Notes: a model not told the origin generated them from the sequence alone. A stretch of DNA of 64,000 bases from an uncultured Veillonellaceae bacterium (GCA_945876385.1 CAMCNU010000002.1:62001-126000), one strand, 5' to 3'; positions 32,261 to 41,711 are shown, counted from the stretch's first letter. Numbers and translations: made by a program.

Positions 32261-34177
32261 TCAAGCCTGCGGGGCGGTGTCGCTATCGTCGACTGCATCC
32301 GCCGCGGAATCCGTCCCCGCCGCCTCCTTTTCATGGCGCATCTTGGCTTGCGCCTGCGTCGCGGTTTGTTTGTCCGCGCGCAGACGGCGTTCTTTTTCCT
32401 TCGGCGTCACGACGGCAAAGGTAAATTGTCCGTCGCCCTCGATGATGTATTCGGTATCAAGACGCACTTTGGATTTTTCCGTCGCGTCGTCTTCCGGTTT
32501 GGCGGGCGCCGTCTCGCCGGCATGGAGATAGCTCGGCAGTCGCTCCGGCTCGTGGCCGTGAATCACCGCTCCGCCGCCGCCTTCCCGTTCATCCGGCACG
32601 GCGGAGACACCGCTCTCGAGTATTTCCACGACAATCTGGTGATTGCGGTCTTCATTTTCCAGGCGGTGGCGCAGATCTTCAAAGTCCTTGTAACTGCGCA
32701 GACGCTCCAGAATCTCATCCGTCAGGTTCAACTGCTGTTTTTGAATGAGGTAGGGGAGCGGGGTGACGCCGCCGCCGCGCACTTCCAGTGTCATCTCGCC
32801 GAGCGGTTGCTCTTTCGGCACGTGAAAGACGAGGTGCCGATAGGTCTCCGGCTCGCGATACGGCCGCAGGCGCACGCGAATATAAATGTCATCGCCCGGG
32901 CTGACGACCGACGGGGTCGCCGATGCATCCAAAATCTCCGCCACGCGACGCTCCTGGGTAATTTCCATATCCATGCGAATGCCGCGCAGGCGGTAGTCGG
33001 TGAAAGGATTTTTCGCCAATATTTCCAAGACATTGTACAGCTCGTCGACGGAGCGTTCACTGACGGAGCGGCGCGAGTAGTACATATTCGTCCGCGTCAA
33101 GGGTTTTAACTTCGCATCTTGCGGTGTCAGGGTGTAGGTGAATTTCACCGTCCCGCGACCGGCGCGGTCGAGTGTCTTTTGCGCCAAATCAAAGACCCCC
33201 GTCGCCGCCAATACCGGCGTCAGTTGCGGGTCTTCGACCATGCGCACGTCGGCACGACGCACTTCCCCCGTGTCCGTGTCGACAATGCGCATCGACATCG
33301 GTACGGCGGCCGGCGCGAGATGCATGCGGCCGGCGATACCCGCACCGCGGTCTTGCGTAATCTTGCCGACTTCACTGCCGATCGAGCCGAGCTTAAACGC
33401 GGAGTTGACCGAGGGCACAACGGTAAAGATGTACGAGTTGTGCATGAAGTAGTCGAGTGTGCCGCGTTTCAAAAACGGATGCCCGAACGCCACAATCCGG
33501 TCGCCGTCCACATGGGTGACCGTCCCGACGGCACCGAGTTTCAAATCGCCCGTCATCAGGGTCGCCGCGACCGCACCGCCGGCTTCCAGCGGATGCGCCT
33601 CGGCATCGTATGTCCCCGCCGCCCCCGTACTGTACGGGACTAAATGAAAGGGCGCGAGTTTGTCGGTCAGATACGCCAGCGATTCCGCGGAAAATCCGCT
33701 CGCCATGACCGGTGTCGCGAGCGGTACCAGCCCCGGCGCTCGCGGCGGCAACCAACGGCGCGTGCGCGAATCTTCCACCGTCCACAACTTCAGCATGTCG
33801 CCGATGGGGGTGACCATGCCGATTTTGCCGTCGGCAACCCCCCAGCCGTAGGCAATCGCGCCGACGAGTTTGCCGTCGATATAGACGGGACTGCCGCTCA
33901 TCCCTTGGGCGATACCGCCGGTTTTGTCGATGACGGGACCCGATACCCGCACCAAAATCAAATCGCCTGACGGGCCGCGTTGTTTCATCACGCCGAGTAC
34001 GTCCACGTCAAACGTGTCGATACGGTCACCCGCAACGACAGTCTTGGCAATACCGTGCATTCCCTCGCGAACGGATTCGACCGGCATAAATTCCGTCGCC
34101 GCCGCGGCAAGCGTCGCGCCTGCCCACAGCACCGCCGCCAATACGGCGCGCCCCGCACGCATTCCGATTCGTTTCAT
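32261..34177 (-). CDS. SpoIVB-type S55 serine protease-like exported protein
   Basis: A 638-residue protein with a signal peptide (AVLAAVLWAGATLAAAA). Its S55 domain carries the catalytic serine in GIAQGMSGSPVY (about residue 96) and a likely catalytic histidine nearby (VREGMHGI), with VAFGHPFL further on. In spore formers SpoIVB cuts partners between the two membranes of the forespore. Here the domain is followed by about 350 residues of strands and an acidic, Ala-rich tail, and there is no PDZ domain obvious before it. The ATG at 34177 overlaps the TGA of the biotinyl-like gene; an in-frame TTG lies one codon earlier. Role in this organism is unknown; envelope proteolysis is the natural guess. 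Confidence 0.8.
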   Translation of the reverse strand: MKRIGMRAGRAVLAAVLWAGATLAAAATEFMPVESVREGMHGIAKTVVAGDRIDTFDVDVLGVMKQRGPSGDLILVRVSGPVIDKTGGIAQGMSGSPVYIDGKLVGAIAYGWGVADGKIGMVTPIGDMLKLWTVEDSRTRRWLPPRAPGLVPLATPVMASGFSAESLAYLTDKLAPFHLVPYSTGAAGTYDAEAHPLEAGGAVAATLMTGDLKLGAVGTVTHVDGDRIVAFGHPFLKRGTLDYFMHNSYIFTVVPSVNSAFKLGSIGSEVGKITQDRGAGIAGRMHLAPAAVPMSMRIVDTDTGEVRRADVRMVEDPQLTPVLAATGVFDLAQKTLDRAGRGTVKFTYTLTPQDAKLKPLTRTNMYYSRRSVSERSVDELYNVLEILAKNPFTDYRLRGIRMDMEITQERRVAEILDASATPSVVSPGDDIYIRVRLRPYREPETYRHLVFHVPKEQPLGEMTLEVRGGGVTPLPYLIQKQQLNLTDEILERLRSYKDFEDLRHRLENEDRNHQIVVEILESGVSAVPDEREGGGGAVIHGHEPERLPSYLHAGETAPAKPEDDATEKSKVRLDTEYIIEGDGQFTFAVVTPKEKERRLRADKQTATQAQAKMRHEKEAAGTDSAADAVDDSDTAPQA

Positions 34178-34476
34178 CAATTCGTTTCCACTACGGCGAC
34201 CGCGCCGCCTTTTTCGACCCGGTCACCGACCGCCACATCGACGCGCACGACCTTACCGTCCGCCGTTGCCCGTGCCGCCGGCATCGAACCGGCCAACGAT
34301 TCGACTTCGACCAGCGTGTCACCTTCTTTGACCGTCGTGCCGACCGTCACCGCCTTGGTGACCTTGCCGGACAGCACCGTCGTATGGACGATGGCCTGCG
34401 CCGCTGCCATGACCGCACCGCAGACCGCCAATGCGGCCGCCAACCAGAAAATCCGTCGTGTACTGATAGATTTCAT
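34177..34476 (-). CDS. Secreted biotinyl/lipoyl-fold protein without the modified lysine
   Basis: A 99-residue protein with an N-terminal membrane or signal segment (IFWLAAALAVCGAVMAAAQA). One biotinyl-lipoyl-like domain follows (TVGTTVKEGDTLVEVESLAG...VVRVDVAVGDRVEKGGAVAVVE). The position where true carrier proteins have EAMKM reads SLAGSMPAARA, so no lysine can be modified. This fold without lysine is known in membrane-fusion proteins, where it makes protein contacts. ATG 34476 has an AGGTGG signal; a GTG at 34485 is less likely. It is translationally coupled to the S55 protease. Confidence 0.75.
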   Translation of the reverse strand: MKSISTRRIFWLAAALAVCGAVMAAAQAIVHTTVLSGKVTKAVTVGTTVKEGDTLVEVESLAGSMPAARATADGKVVRVDVAVGDRVEKGGAVAVVETN

Positions 34477-34524
34477 TATTACCACCTCGTATCGTTACTA
34501 TACTTGTCTTTGCTCTCTAACCGT

Positions 34525-35586
34525 TCACGCGCCGCCGAGCGAATCGCGCAAGCGATCCATCTCCAGCAGTGCCTTGCCCGCACCGAGTACGACCGTAAAG
34601 AGCGGGTCTTCCGCCACATACACGGGCATGCCCAGCTGATGCGTCAAGTACGGAGCCAATCCCTGCAGGCGGGCACCGCCGCCGACGAGCAGCATCCCGT
34701 TCAGACGCACCCATTGCGACAACTCGGGTGTACACCGCAGCAGCAACGCTTCCGCGTCGGCGATAATCGGCGCCACCGCTTCGCGCAGTACCGGCTGCAA
34801 CTGTTGTGCCGTCACGGTGACTGCGACGGGCAGTCCCGTCTCGACGGAGGTGCCGGCACATTCCAGCGAATGCGGCGCCCCCTCACGCAAATCCGCCACC
34901 CGGCACGTGAGCCGCTCCGCCGTCCGCGGGCCGATGCGCACGCCGCATTCACGACGTACCGCCCGCGCCACCAGGCGATTCCACTCGCCCGTCCCCGCCG
35001 GCCGCCAGGCGGCATGGACGATGCCGCGGGCATTGACGAGCGCCATATCCGTCGTCCCCGCGCCGATATCCGCCACCAGCAGTCCCGGTGTCGATGCCTG
35101 CTCCAAATCCGATCCGTACGCTGCCGCGAGCGGGGCTTCCATGCCGACCGTCTTGCGGGTACCGACCTGTGCCGCCGTCTCCAAGACCGCGCGGCGTTCG
35201 ACAGCGGTCAGTCCCGTCCCCACCGCGGCAATCATCCGCGGGCGGGAACGCCACCCCGTGAGATAGGGATCAACCAATCGCGACAGCAAGTCCACCGCCG
35301 CCTCAAAATCGGTCACCGCGCCGTGCCGAATCGGATAAATCAACCGCATACCTTCCGGTACCGCGCCTTCCAGTGCCGCAGCCGCCTGTCCGACCGCAAT
35401 GATTTCCCGCGACGCGTCGTCTACCAAGAGCACGCTCGGCTCACGCACGACGACCCCGCGGCCGCGGATATACACCACGGTATTGGCACTGCCCAAATCC
35501 ACCGCCACGTCCGTCACGGCCACCGCATTCAGCCGTTCAAACAGCGACGGCCCCGGCCGCCGTGCCCGCCGCCTAGTCCTCTTCAC
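34525..35586 (-). CDS. MreB/Mbl-like actin-family protein, divergent
   Basis: About 353 residues with the ATPase motifs of the MreB group: phosphate 1 ([14 protein letters not shown]), phosphate 2 ([13 protein letters not shown]) and the adenosine end ([26 protein letters not shown]). MreB filaments steer wall synthesis. This copy is more divergent than a typical MreB, has an Arg-rich N-terminus and no mreC/mreD beside it, so it may be a second, specialised homologue. The start is uncertain. GTG at 35586 is used here, overlapping murA by 14 bases; an ATG at 35637 would overlap more. Confidence 0.8.
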   Translation of the reverse strand: MKRTRRRARRPGPSLFERLNAVAVTDVAVDLGSANTVVYIRGRGVVVREPSVLLVDDASREIIAVGQAAAALEGAVPEGMRLIYPIRHGAVTDFEAAVDLLSRLVDPYLTGWRSRPRMIAAVGTGLTAVERRAVLETAAQVGTRKTVGMEAPLAAAYGSDLEQASTPGLLVADIGAGTTDMALVNARGIVHAAWRPAGTGEWNRLVARAVRRECGVRIGPRTAERLTCRVADLREGAPHSLECAGTSVETGLPVAVTVTAQQLQPVLREAVAPIIADAEALLLRCTPELSQWVRLNGMLLVGGGARLQGLAPYLTHQLGMPVYVAEDPLFTVVLGAGKALLEMDRLRDSLGGA

Positions 35587-36832
35587 GCCGCTCAATGTCC
35601 GCTCCCAACGCCTGTAATTTTTCGACAAAATGGTCATAGCCGCGATCGATATGGTGCAGATGCCCGACCTCCGTCACGCCCTGCGCCGCCAGTCCGGCCA
35701 GTACCAGCGCCGCCCCGGCACGCAAGTCCGTCGCATTGACCGGACAGCCTTCCAGTCGGGAGACCCCCTCGATGACCGCACTGCCGCTCTCGATTTTAAT
35801 CGCGGCCCCCATCCGTTTCAGCTCGTTGACATGCATAAACCGATTTTCAAACACGGTCTCCGTCACGACACTCGTGCCTTCGGCGATTGTCGTCAGCGCC
35901 ATAAACTGCGCTTGCATATCCGTCGGAAACCCGGGGTACGGGAGTGTCTTGATATCGACCGCCCGCAATCGGTCCGGCCCGACCACCCGCACGCCGTTGA
36001 TGTCTTCCACGACCGCCGCGCCCGCTTCTTTGAGCTTGGCAATCAGGGGCTTGACGTGTTCGGCAAGCGTGTTTTCCACATAGATATCGCCGCGGGTCAT
36101 GGCTGCCGCCACCATAAAGGTCCCCGCCTCAATCCGGTCGGGAATGACGTTGTGCGTGACGCCGTGCAACTCCTCGACACCGTCGACACGAATGACATTC
36201 GTCCCCGCGCCGCGAATCCGCGCCCCCATACTGTTCAAAAACGTCACCAAATCGACGATTTCCGGTTCTTCCGCCGCATTTTCGATGACGGTATGCCCCT
36301 TGGCGAGCGACGCCGCCATCAGCACATTTTCCGTCGCGCCGACACTCGGAAAATCGAGGTATATCTGGGCGCCCTTGAGTCCGCGCGGGACGACGGCTTC
36401 GACAAAGCCGTGGCCGATGTCAATCTCCGCTCCCAACGCGGCAAACGCTTTCAAGTGCAAATCAATCGGACGCGTCCCGATGGCGCAACCGCCGGGGAGC
36501 GAAATCTTCGCACGCCCCAAGCGGGCGAGCAAAGGTCCCATGACCAGGAACGAGGCCCGCATCTTGCTGACCCATTCGTACGGTGCTTCGTGCGAGGTGA
36601 GCGTCTTCGCGTCAAATACCAGTTCATGCGCATGCGCATCGACCCGCACTCCCAGATGTGACAGGACATTGCAAATCGTCACCACATCTTCCAATTGCGG
36701 AATATCGGGCAATCGGCTCGGCGTCACGGGGAGCATCGTCGCGGCAATAATCGGCAGGACGGCATTTTTCGCACTGCTGACCCGTACCCGTCCGCTGAGC
36801 GGTCGGCCCCCTTTAATGTATAACTTTTCCAA
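35573..36832 (-). CDS. murA: UDP-N-acetylglucosamine 1-carboxyvinyltransferase
   Basis: MurA starts peptidoglycan synthesis by moving enolpyruvate onto UDP-GlcNAc. It has the substrate loop KNAVLPI near the start and the active-site cysteine in [15 protein letters not shown], the residue attacked by fosfomycin, so it should be sensitive by sequence. The TTG at 36832 is chosen: GGAGG lies 9 bases ahead, it begins at the usual MEKLYIKGG-type N-terminus and gives the normal length of 419 residues. An ATG at 36859 is in frame but precedes the ribosome site. It heads a minus-strand unit with the MreB-like gene. Confidence 0.95.
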   Translation of the reverse strand: MEKLYIKGGRPLSGRVRVSSAKNAVLPIIAATMLPVTPSRLPDIPQLEDVVTICNVLSHLGVRVDAHAHELVFDAKTLTSHEAPYEWVSKMRASFLVMGPLLARLGRAKISLPGGCAIGTRPIDLHLKAFAALGAEIDIGHGFVEAVVPRGLKGAQIYLDFPSVGATENVLMAASLAKGHTVIENAAEEPEIVDLVTFLNSMGARIRGAGTNVIRVDGVEELHGVTHNVIPDRIEAGTFMVAAAMTRGDIYVENTLAEHVKPLIAKLKEAGAAVVEDINGVRVVGPDRLRAVDIKTLPYPGFPTDMQAQFMALTTIAEGTSVVTETVFENRFMHVNELKRMGAAIKIESGSAVIEGVSRLEGCPVNATDLRAGAALVLAGLAAQGVTEVGHLHHIDRGYDHFVEKLQALGADIERREED

Positions 36833-36946
36833 AACGGCATTCCTCCACTTATCGGTCATGTCGAGTATCTCTACTTGTTCTCTTTATCATACCAATTCCC
36901 TATCTTTTTTTCAATTCGTGCCCCGATATTTCCGCGGTGCGCAATC

Positions 36947-36968
36947 AAAAAGCGACACCTCGTGTCGC
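36947..36968 (-). terminator. Short terminator after the small unknown gene
   Basis: The stem gcgacac/gtgtcgc with loop ctc is followed on the minus strand by TTTTTGATTG. It touches the stop codon of the gene ending at 36968. Confidence 0.65.
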
Positions 36969-37336
36969 TAGTTCGTCGCCATCTCTTCTTCCCATTCCGA
37001 GCGCTCCACCTGCGCGCCGTTATCCGTCAGATACGCCCCGACCAGACTCTGCAAGCGTCGGGTATCGACCTCCGCCAGCACGGCCGCACTCTCGTCGCCC
37101 ACGCGGTCGATGACCGTCACGTCCCGATAGACGGAAAATCCGTAGACCGAGCCGTTGAAAAAAGCGGAATCATATTCATAATCCAATACTTCCTGAATGG
37201 ATGCGCGCAACTCTTTGCCGTACTGCCTGACATCGACGGCAAAGACATCGCTGAGCATCTGCCACGGAGCGGCAAACACATACAGCGTCTCCGTCCCCGC
37301 TCCCAAATCGACTTCCCGTTTGCGATAGGCCAGCAT
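36968..37336 (-). CDS. Small protein of unknown function upstream of murA
   Basis: A 122-residue acidic cytosolic protein starting MLAYRKREVDLGAGTETLYV. The ATG at 37336 has GAGGAGG at ideal distance. The frame extends upstream without a stop but with no coding character. There is no signal peptide, membrane segment or recognised motif. Its own TATAAT-like -10 lies at about 37386-37391 and a short terminator follows. It looks like a real monocistronic gene, but its function cannot be inferred. Confidence 0.65.
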   Translation of the reverse strand: MLAYRKREVDLGAGTETLYVFAAPWQMLSDVFAVDVRQYGKELRASIQEVLDYEYDSAFFNGSVYGFSVYRDVTVIDRVGDESAAVLAEVDTRRLQSLVGAYLTDNGAQVERSEWEEEMATN

Positions 37337-37391
37337 GTCTTCCTCCTCGCCGTGCCGACCGGTCGTCGGCCGCGTTCTTACCGCTATTATA

Positions 37392-37620
37392 CCAAATCCG
37401 TACCGCGAATAAAAACAAGCGCCGCATCCGCCTTCTCGCGCCGCTCGGCGCGTTCTTGCAAATTTCACATCATTGGCCTGTCCCGCGACGCACTCCCGCA
37501 CCGCGCCGCCGCCCGTACCGCACGTATCGTGCCGGCCGATGCCCGCCGCGCGCACGGTTTTTCGTCGTCGCCGCCCGTCGCGACGCCCGTACGGGAGGTA
37601 TGCATTCCGCTCACAATTCG
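37392..37620. other. Non-coding interval between divergent genes
   Basis: No gene is supported between the small minus-strand gene and the AbgT promoter. Frames here are Arg/Pro-rich and lack ribosome sites. The centre is GC-rich and the edges AT-rich. Confidence 0.5.
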
Positions 37621-37629
37621 CCCCTTCCG

Positions 37630-37642
37630 TGTACAATGTACA
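37630..37642. promoter_or_regulatory. TGTACA-A-TGTACA site upstream of the AbgT promoter
   Basis: Two TGTACA palindromes are separated by one A and lie 8 bases upstream of the -35 box. This is a position where a dimeric regulator could act on the transporter-peptidase pair. The regulator is unknown. Confidence 0.4.
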
Positions 37643-37650
37643 TTTGTCAC

Positions 37651-37680
37651 TTGCTTGCGGTCGCTTCGGCTGACTATAAT
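37651..37680 (+). promoter_or_regulatory. Promoter of the AbgT-pepT operon
   Basis: TTGCTT (37651-37656) and a perfect TATAAT (37675-37680) are separated by 18 bases, about 55 bases before the start codon. Confidence 0.65.
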
Positions 37681-37734
37681 AGATAGCGAGAAATTTTGTA
37701 TAGGTAAACGTTTGGTCTGAAAGGGAGGCTGTGT

Positions 37735-39291
37735 ATGAGCAGTGAAACGCCGGTCGTCACACCGGAAAAACCGAAGGGAATCCTCGGATTTATTGAACGG
37801 GTCGGGAACAAAGTCCCGGACATTACGATTTTGTTTATCAGTGCCTTTGTGATTGTATGCCTGATTTCCGCCGCCTTGGCGCAAATGACATTCTCGTATA
37901 TCAATCCGGTCACGGAAAAACCGATTCAGATTATCAACATGTTGCAACCGCAACAACTTGTCACCTTGATGACCAAGATGGTCACCAATTATTCCGGGTT
38001 CCCGCCGCTGGGCATGGTCATCGTCGCCACGCTGGGGATTGCGATTGCCGACGGCGCCGGCTACATCAATGCCGGCCTCAAAAAACTGCTGTCCTTTACG
38101 CCGAAAGCGGCCCTGACGCCGATTATCATCCTGGCCGGCATGCTCAGCCACATCGGGCCGGACACGGGCTACGTCATCATCATCCCGATTGCGGCGTACA
38201 TGTTCTACGCGTCGGGCAAGCACCCGCTCGCCGGGATTGCCGCCTCGTTTGCGGGGATTGCGGGCGCGTTTGCCGCGAACTATACCCCCAGTGCGATTGA
38301 CCCCGTCATCCAGGGGTTCACGCAGAGCGCCGCCCAAATCATCGACCCGTCGTACATGGTCAATGTCCTGTGCAACTACTTCTACATGCTGGCCGCGACC
38401 TTTGTCGTCATCCCGACCTGCTGGTACATCACGGAACGCATCGTCGAACCGTGGCTGTGGAAAATGTACCCGATTGATTTGTCGTCGGACATGGCGGAAG
38501 ATTCGCACAAGCCGCTGACGGCAAAAGAAAATCGTGCGTTTTACATCGCCAGTGCCGTCTTGATTTTGATGCTCGTCGGTCTCTTTGTGTCGGTCGCGTC
38601 GCCGGATTCGGCATGGCGCTCGCCCGACGGAGAAATCGCCAGCTTCAAAGCACCGATCATGCAATCGCTGGTCGCCTTGATTTTCGTCATTGCCGGCGGC
38701 ACGGGGCTCGTCTACGGGATTCTCGCCGGTACCTTCAAAAGCCCGAAAGACTTTACTCAATCCATGGAAACGATGACGCATACCCTGGTACAGCTGATTG
38801 TCTTCTACTTCTTTGCGGCACAGTTCCTCTATGCGTTCAACGCCTCGCAAATCGGTATCCTGATTGCGGTATCGGGGGCGGATTTCCTGCGTTCGCTGGC
38901 CTTGCCGCCGCAGCTGACCATCGGCGGGATTATCATCTTCGTCGGTCTGCTGAACCTCATTATTACGTCGGCGTCCGCGAAATGGGCGATTCTCGCGCCG
39001 ATCTTCGTGCCGATGCTGATGGGCGTCGGGATTGCGCCGGAGTTGACCCAGATGGCATTCCGCGTCAGCGACTCGGCCGTCAACGTCGTCACCCCGATGT
39101 TTGCCTTCTATCCGCTCATCATCACCTATTGCCAGAAATATGTCAAAGAAGCCGGTATCGGTACGCTCAGCTCCATGATGCTGCCGTACACCATCGGATT
39201 GCTCTTGGCATTGACGGCCACCCTGTACGTGTTCTGGTACATGGACCTGCCGCTCGGCTTACAGTCCAGCTACCTCTACCCGCGTCAATAA
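37735..39291 (+). CDS. abgT: AbgT-family transporter
   Basis: A 518-residue membrane protein with about 11-13 hydrophobic segments. It has the family's conserved stretches GMLSHIGPDTGYVIIIPIAA and AAQFLYAFNASQIG, and the late motif SASAKWAILAPIFVPML. AbgT of E. coli imports p-aminobenzoyl-glutamate; relatives such as MtrF export antimicrobials. GGGAGG precedes the ATG. It is 22 bases upstream of peptidase T, so here a peptide-like substrate that is cleaved after uptake is likely, by inference. Confidence 0.92.
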   Translation: MSSETPVVTPEKPKGILGFIERVGNKVPDITILFISAFVIVCLISAALAQMTFSYINPVTEKPIQIINMLQPQQLVTLMTKMVTNYSGFPPLGMVIVATLGIAIADGAGYINAGLKKLLSFTPKAALTPIIILAGMLSHIGPDTGYVIIIPIAAYMFYASGKHPLAGIAASFAGIAGAFAANYTPSAIDPVIQGFTQSAAQIIDPSYMVNVLCNYFYMLAATFVVIPTCWYITERIVEPWLWKMYPIDLSSDMAEDSHKPLTAKENRAFYIASAVLILMLVGLFVSVASPDSAWRSPDGEIASFKAPIMQSLVALIFVIAGGTGLVYGILAGTFKSPKDFTQSMETMTHTLVQLIVFYFFAAQFLYAFNASQIGILIAVSGADFLRSLALPPQLTIGGIIIFVGLLNLIITSASAKWAILAPIFVPMLMGVGIAPELTQMAFRVSDSAVNVVTPMFAFYPLIITYCQKYVKEAGIGTLSSMMLPYTIGLLLALTATLYVFWYMDLPLGLQSSYLYPRQ

Positions 39292-39313
39292 TTCGTAGAA
39301 AGGAAGGATTGTC

Positions 39314-40561
39314 ATGAAAGATCAGTTACTCACCCGTTTTTTGCGCTATGTCGCCATCCCCAGTCAAAGTGATGCGCGCGCGACCCAAGTCCCCAGCTCC
39401 AAAGGCCAATGGGACATGGCGCGCCACTTGCAACAGGAACTCGAAGCGCTCGGCTGTACCGAGATTCATCTCAGCGAGCACTGCTGCCTGACGGCCAAAC
39501 TGCCGCGGACGGAAGGCGTCTCGCCGGATACGCCGGCGGTCGGCTTCTGCGCTCACCTCGATACCGTCGATGTGAACCTCTCGCCGGAAATTCATCCGCA
39601 AGTCGTCCGCCACTATGACGGCGGTGTCATCACCCTGAACGCGGACAAGCAGGTCTTCCTCGACCCGGCGGAGCATCCGGAGGTATTGGCCTACCAAGGC
39701 GACGACATCGTCGTGACCGACGGCACCTCCGTCCTCGGCGCCGACGACAAAGCCGCCCTGACGGCGATTATGGAAGCGCTCACGACGCTGGCCAAGGGCG
39801 ACACGCCGCACGGCGATATCTATGTCGCGTTCGTACCCGATGAAGAAATCGGCCTGCGCGGCTCGAAAGCGCTCGAACTCGACCGCTTCCCCGTCGCCTA
39901 CGCCTACACGCTCGACAGCTGTGAAATCGGCGAAGTCGTCTACGAAACCTTCAACGCCGGCTCGGGGCTGCTCACCGTACACGGTGTCAGCGCGCACCCG
40001 ATGTCCGCCAAAGGCGTGCTGGTCAATCCGATCCTCGTCGCGGTCGACTTCATCACCATGTTCAACCGTCTGGAAACGCCGGAAAACACCGACGGTACGG
40101 ACGGCTATGTCTGGATGGAAGGCATCAGCGGCAACGCCGGCACCGCGACCGTCACGATGAATATCCGCGATCACCACCGCGACCGCTACGAACAGCGCAA
40201 AGACTATATCCGCCAAGCGACGGAACTCTTGCGCAAGCGCCATCCGCGCGCCAAGATTGAACTCGAGCTGACCGACGTCTACGCCAATATCAAGGACGCC
40301 GTCACCGACGACAACCATGCTGCCATCGACCACGTCTACGAAGCGATGAAACGCCTCGGCATCACGCCGAAGACGATGTCCATGCGCGGCGGTACGGACG
40401 GCTCGTACCTCTCCTCGCAAGGGCTGCTCACGCCGAACTTCTTCACCGGCGGGCACAATTTCCACTCCGTGTGTGAATTCTTGCCGCTCGGCTCGCTCGA
40501 AAAAGCCTACGAGATGGTCCTGACCGTCATCGAATTGGTTCGCGACGAAAAGAAACAATAA
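39314..40561 (+). CDS. pepT: Peptidase T (tripeptide aminopeptidase)
   Basis: A 415-residue M20-family zinc aminopeptidase that removes N-terminal residues from tripeptides. It has the metal-binding histidine in CAHLDTVDV, the bridging aspartate in GADDKAALTAI, the catalytic Glu pair in VPDEEIGLRG, an aspartate in TLDSCEIGEVVYE and the final histidine in TGGHNFHS. GAAAGGAAGG precedes the ATG. It is second in the AbgT operon and is followed directly by a strong terminator. Confidence 0.95.
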   Translation: MKDQLLTRFLRYVAIPSQSDARATQVPSSKGQWDMARHLQQELEALGCTEIHLSEHCCLTAKLPRTEGVSPDTPAVGFCAHLDTVDVNLSPEIHPQVVRHYDGGVITLNADKQVFLDPAEHPEVLAYQGDDIVVTDGTSVLGADDKAALTAIMEALTTLAKGDTPHGDIYVAFVPDEEIGLRGSKALELDRFPVAYAYTLDSCEIGEVVYETFNAGSGLLTVHGVSAHPMSAKGVLVNPILVAVDFITMFNRLETPENTDGTDGYVWMEGISGNAGTATVTMNIRDHHRDRYEQRKDYIRQATELLRKRHPRAKIELELTDVYANIKDAVTDDNHAAIDHVYEAMKRLGITPKTMSMRGGTDGSYLSSQGLLTPNFFTGGHNFHSVCEFLPLGSLEKAYEMVLTVIELVRDEKKQ

Positions 40562-40567
40562 CAACAT

Positions 40568-40593
40568 AAAAACGCACCTGCGGGTGCGTTTTT
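40568..40593 (+). terminator. Terminator of the AbgT-pepT operon
   Basis: The stem aaaaacgcacc/ggtgcgttttt with a 4-base loop ends in TTTTT, 6 bases after the pepT stop. Confidence 0.85.
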
Positions 40594-40812
40594 ATATGCC
40601 TGATTTTCCGATTTCGCTCTATCCGCCTTGCCGCTCACCCGCGTATCTTGCCGCATCGGCACGCCGTGTACGGTATGCATCTACTGTCTGCACCCCGCGC
40701 CGCCGCGCAAGGCGATAAGTACATGCGCATCGGTCTGCCGCTCGCTGCCGCCTACGTATCGTCTGCGCCGTTACATCCGCCGCGGCTTGCCTCAGCGTGC
40801 ATTGCCGCGGCA
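40594..40812. other. Short non-coding interval
   Basis: Nothing recognisable was seen between the pepT terminator and the facing terminator of the ECF S-component gene. Confidence 0.5.
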
Positions 40813-40847
40813 GTAAAAAACGAACCCGCCACGGTTCGGGTTCGTTT
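40813..40847 (-). terminator. Terminator of the ECF S-component gene
   Basis: The stem aaacgaacccg/cgggttcgttt with an 8-base loop is followed on the minus strand by TTTTTT. Confidence 0.8.
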
Positions 40848-40853
40848 GTATGC

Positions 40854-41471
40854 TCAGCGGCGCCGCCGCGAGCGTTGCAAGACCAAAATAATCGGTGTCA
40901 CGATGACGGCCGCGCCGATGGCTTCGGGGATGCCGTTCACCGTGCAAATGCCGATGATGATATTGATGACATTGTCCACGGGAATATGCCGCATTTCCGC
41001 AAACTCTTTGGCATAGAGCAGGTACGTCCCGCCCATGACCATCGCGGTATTGGACATCGACGTCACCAACGCCGACACCGCCACCCGCACCGCCGTCGGC
41101 CCCGGCATCGACCGATACACCAGGTACGCAATCAGTCCGAGCAGTACGCGCGGCAACACCGAAATCAACGGGTTAATAAAGACGATACTCATCAAGGTCG
41201 GCGCGATGATGTTTTGCAAGAGACTGAAACAGCCGAAAATCAGGCCGATCAGCATGCCGACGCGCGGCCCTTCCATAATCCCGCCGATAATCGTCGGAAT
41301 GTGCAAAATCGTCGCTTTCATAAAGACCAAATTGATAAATCCGTAACCGGTCAGCCCCAAGAGAGCGGTAATGCCCCCCAACAAGCCGACGGTGGTGAGT
41401 TGGCGCGTCGTCAAAAACGGCGCACGCTTGGGCGTCGACGGTGTCGACGCATCTTCTACAGTGTGTGTCAT
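40854..41471 (-). CDS. ECF transporter S component (substrate-binding membrane subunit)
   Basis: A 205-residue protein with about six hydrophobic segments. The KATILHIPTIIGGIMEGPRVG block is typical of S components of the ECF vitamin transporters. It would bind one vitamin and use the shared EcfA1/EcfA2/EcfT module, whose genes lie at 57.4-59.9 kb of this window. The substrate cannot be named; pantothenate, folate or a cobamide precursor are possible. It has a strong promoter, a leader of about 105 bases and GGAGG before the ATG. Confidence 0.85.
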   Translation of the reverse strand: MTHTVEDASTPSTPKRAPFLTTRQLTTVGLLGGITALLGLTGYGFINLVFMKATILHIPTIIGGIMEGPRVGMLIGLIFGCFSLLQNIIAPTLMSIVFINPLISVLPRVLLGLIAYLVYRSMPGPTAVRVAVSALVTSMSNTAMVMGGTYLLYAKEFAEMRHIPVDNVINIIIGICTVNGIPEAIGAAVIVTPIILVLQRSRRRR

Positions 41472-41563
41472 GGTATACCTCCGTTCTTATTCCTCTCCGG
41501 ATATAAGTCGTGTGACCATCGCCTCACGTCTCTCCCTTGCGGTTCGGTTCCGCGGATACCGAC

Positions 41564-41581
41564 CATATGCAAGTTCATATG
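41564..41581. promoter_or_regulatory. CATATG-N6-CATATG inverted repeat over the transcription start of the S-component gene
   Basis: Two CATATG palindromes six bases apart begin 2 bases after the -10 box of the minus-strand promoter. A repressor bound here would block initiation, so the S-component gene is probably controlled at this site. The binding protein is unknown. Confidence 0.45.
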
Positions 41582-41582
41582 C

Positions 41583-41611
41583 ATTGTAAAAACTTTTCCG
41601 CCGTTTGTCAA
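41583..41611 (-). promoter_or_regulatory. Promoter of the ECF S-component gene
   Basis: On the minus strand, TTGACA (41611-41606) and TACAAT (41588-41583) are exactly 17 bases apart, a near-consensus promoter. Confidence 0.85.
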
Positions 41612-41678
41612 GGCGAAGTATGATATTCCGGCATCATGACCCTGCGCGGCGAGCATTCGTTTTCCGCGACCGATATGG

Positions 41679-41684
41679 TACAAT
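41679..41684 (+). promoter_or_regulatory. -10 element of the dedA promoter
   Basis: TACAAT lies 28 bases before the dedA start and is preceded by TATGG. The matching -35 is weak. Confidence 0.45.
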
Positions 41685-41711
41685 AGACCATATCATTAAC
41701 AAGGAGTTCGC

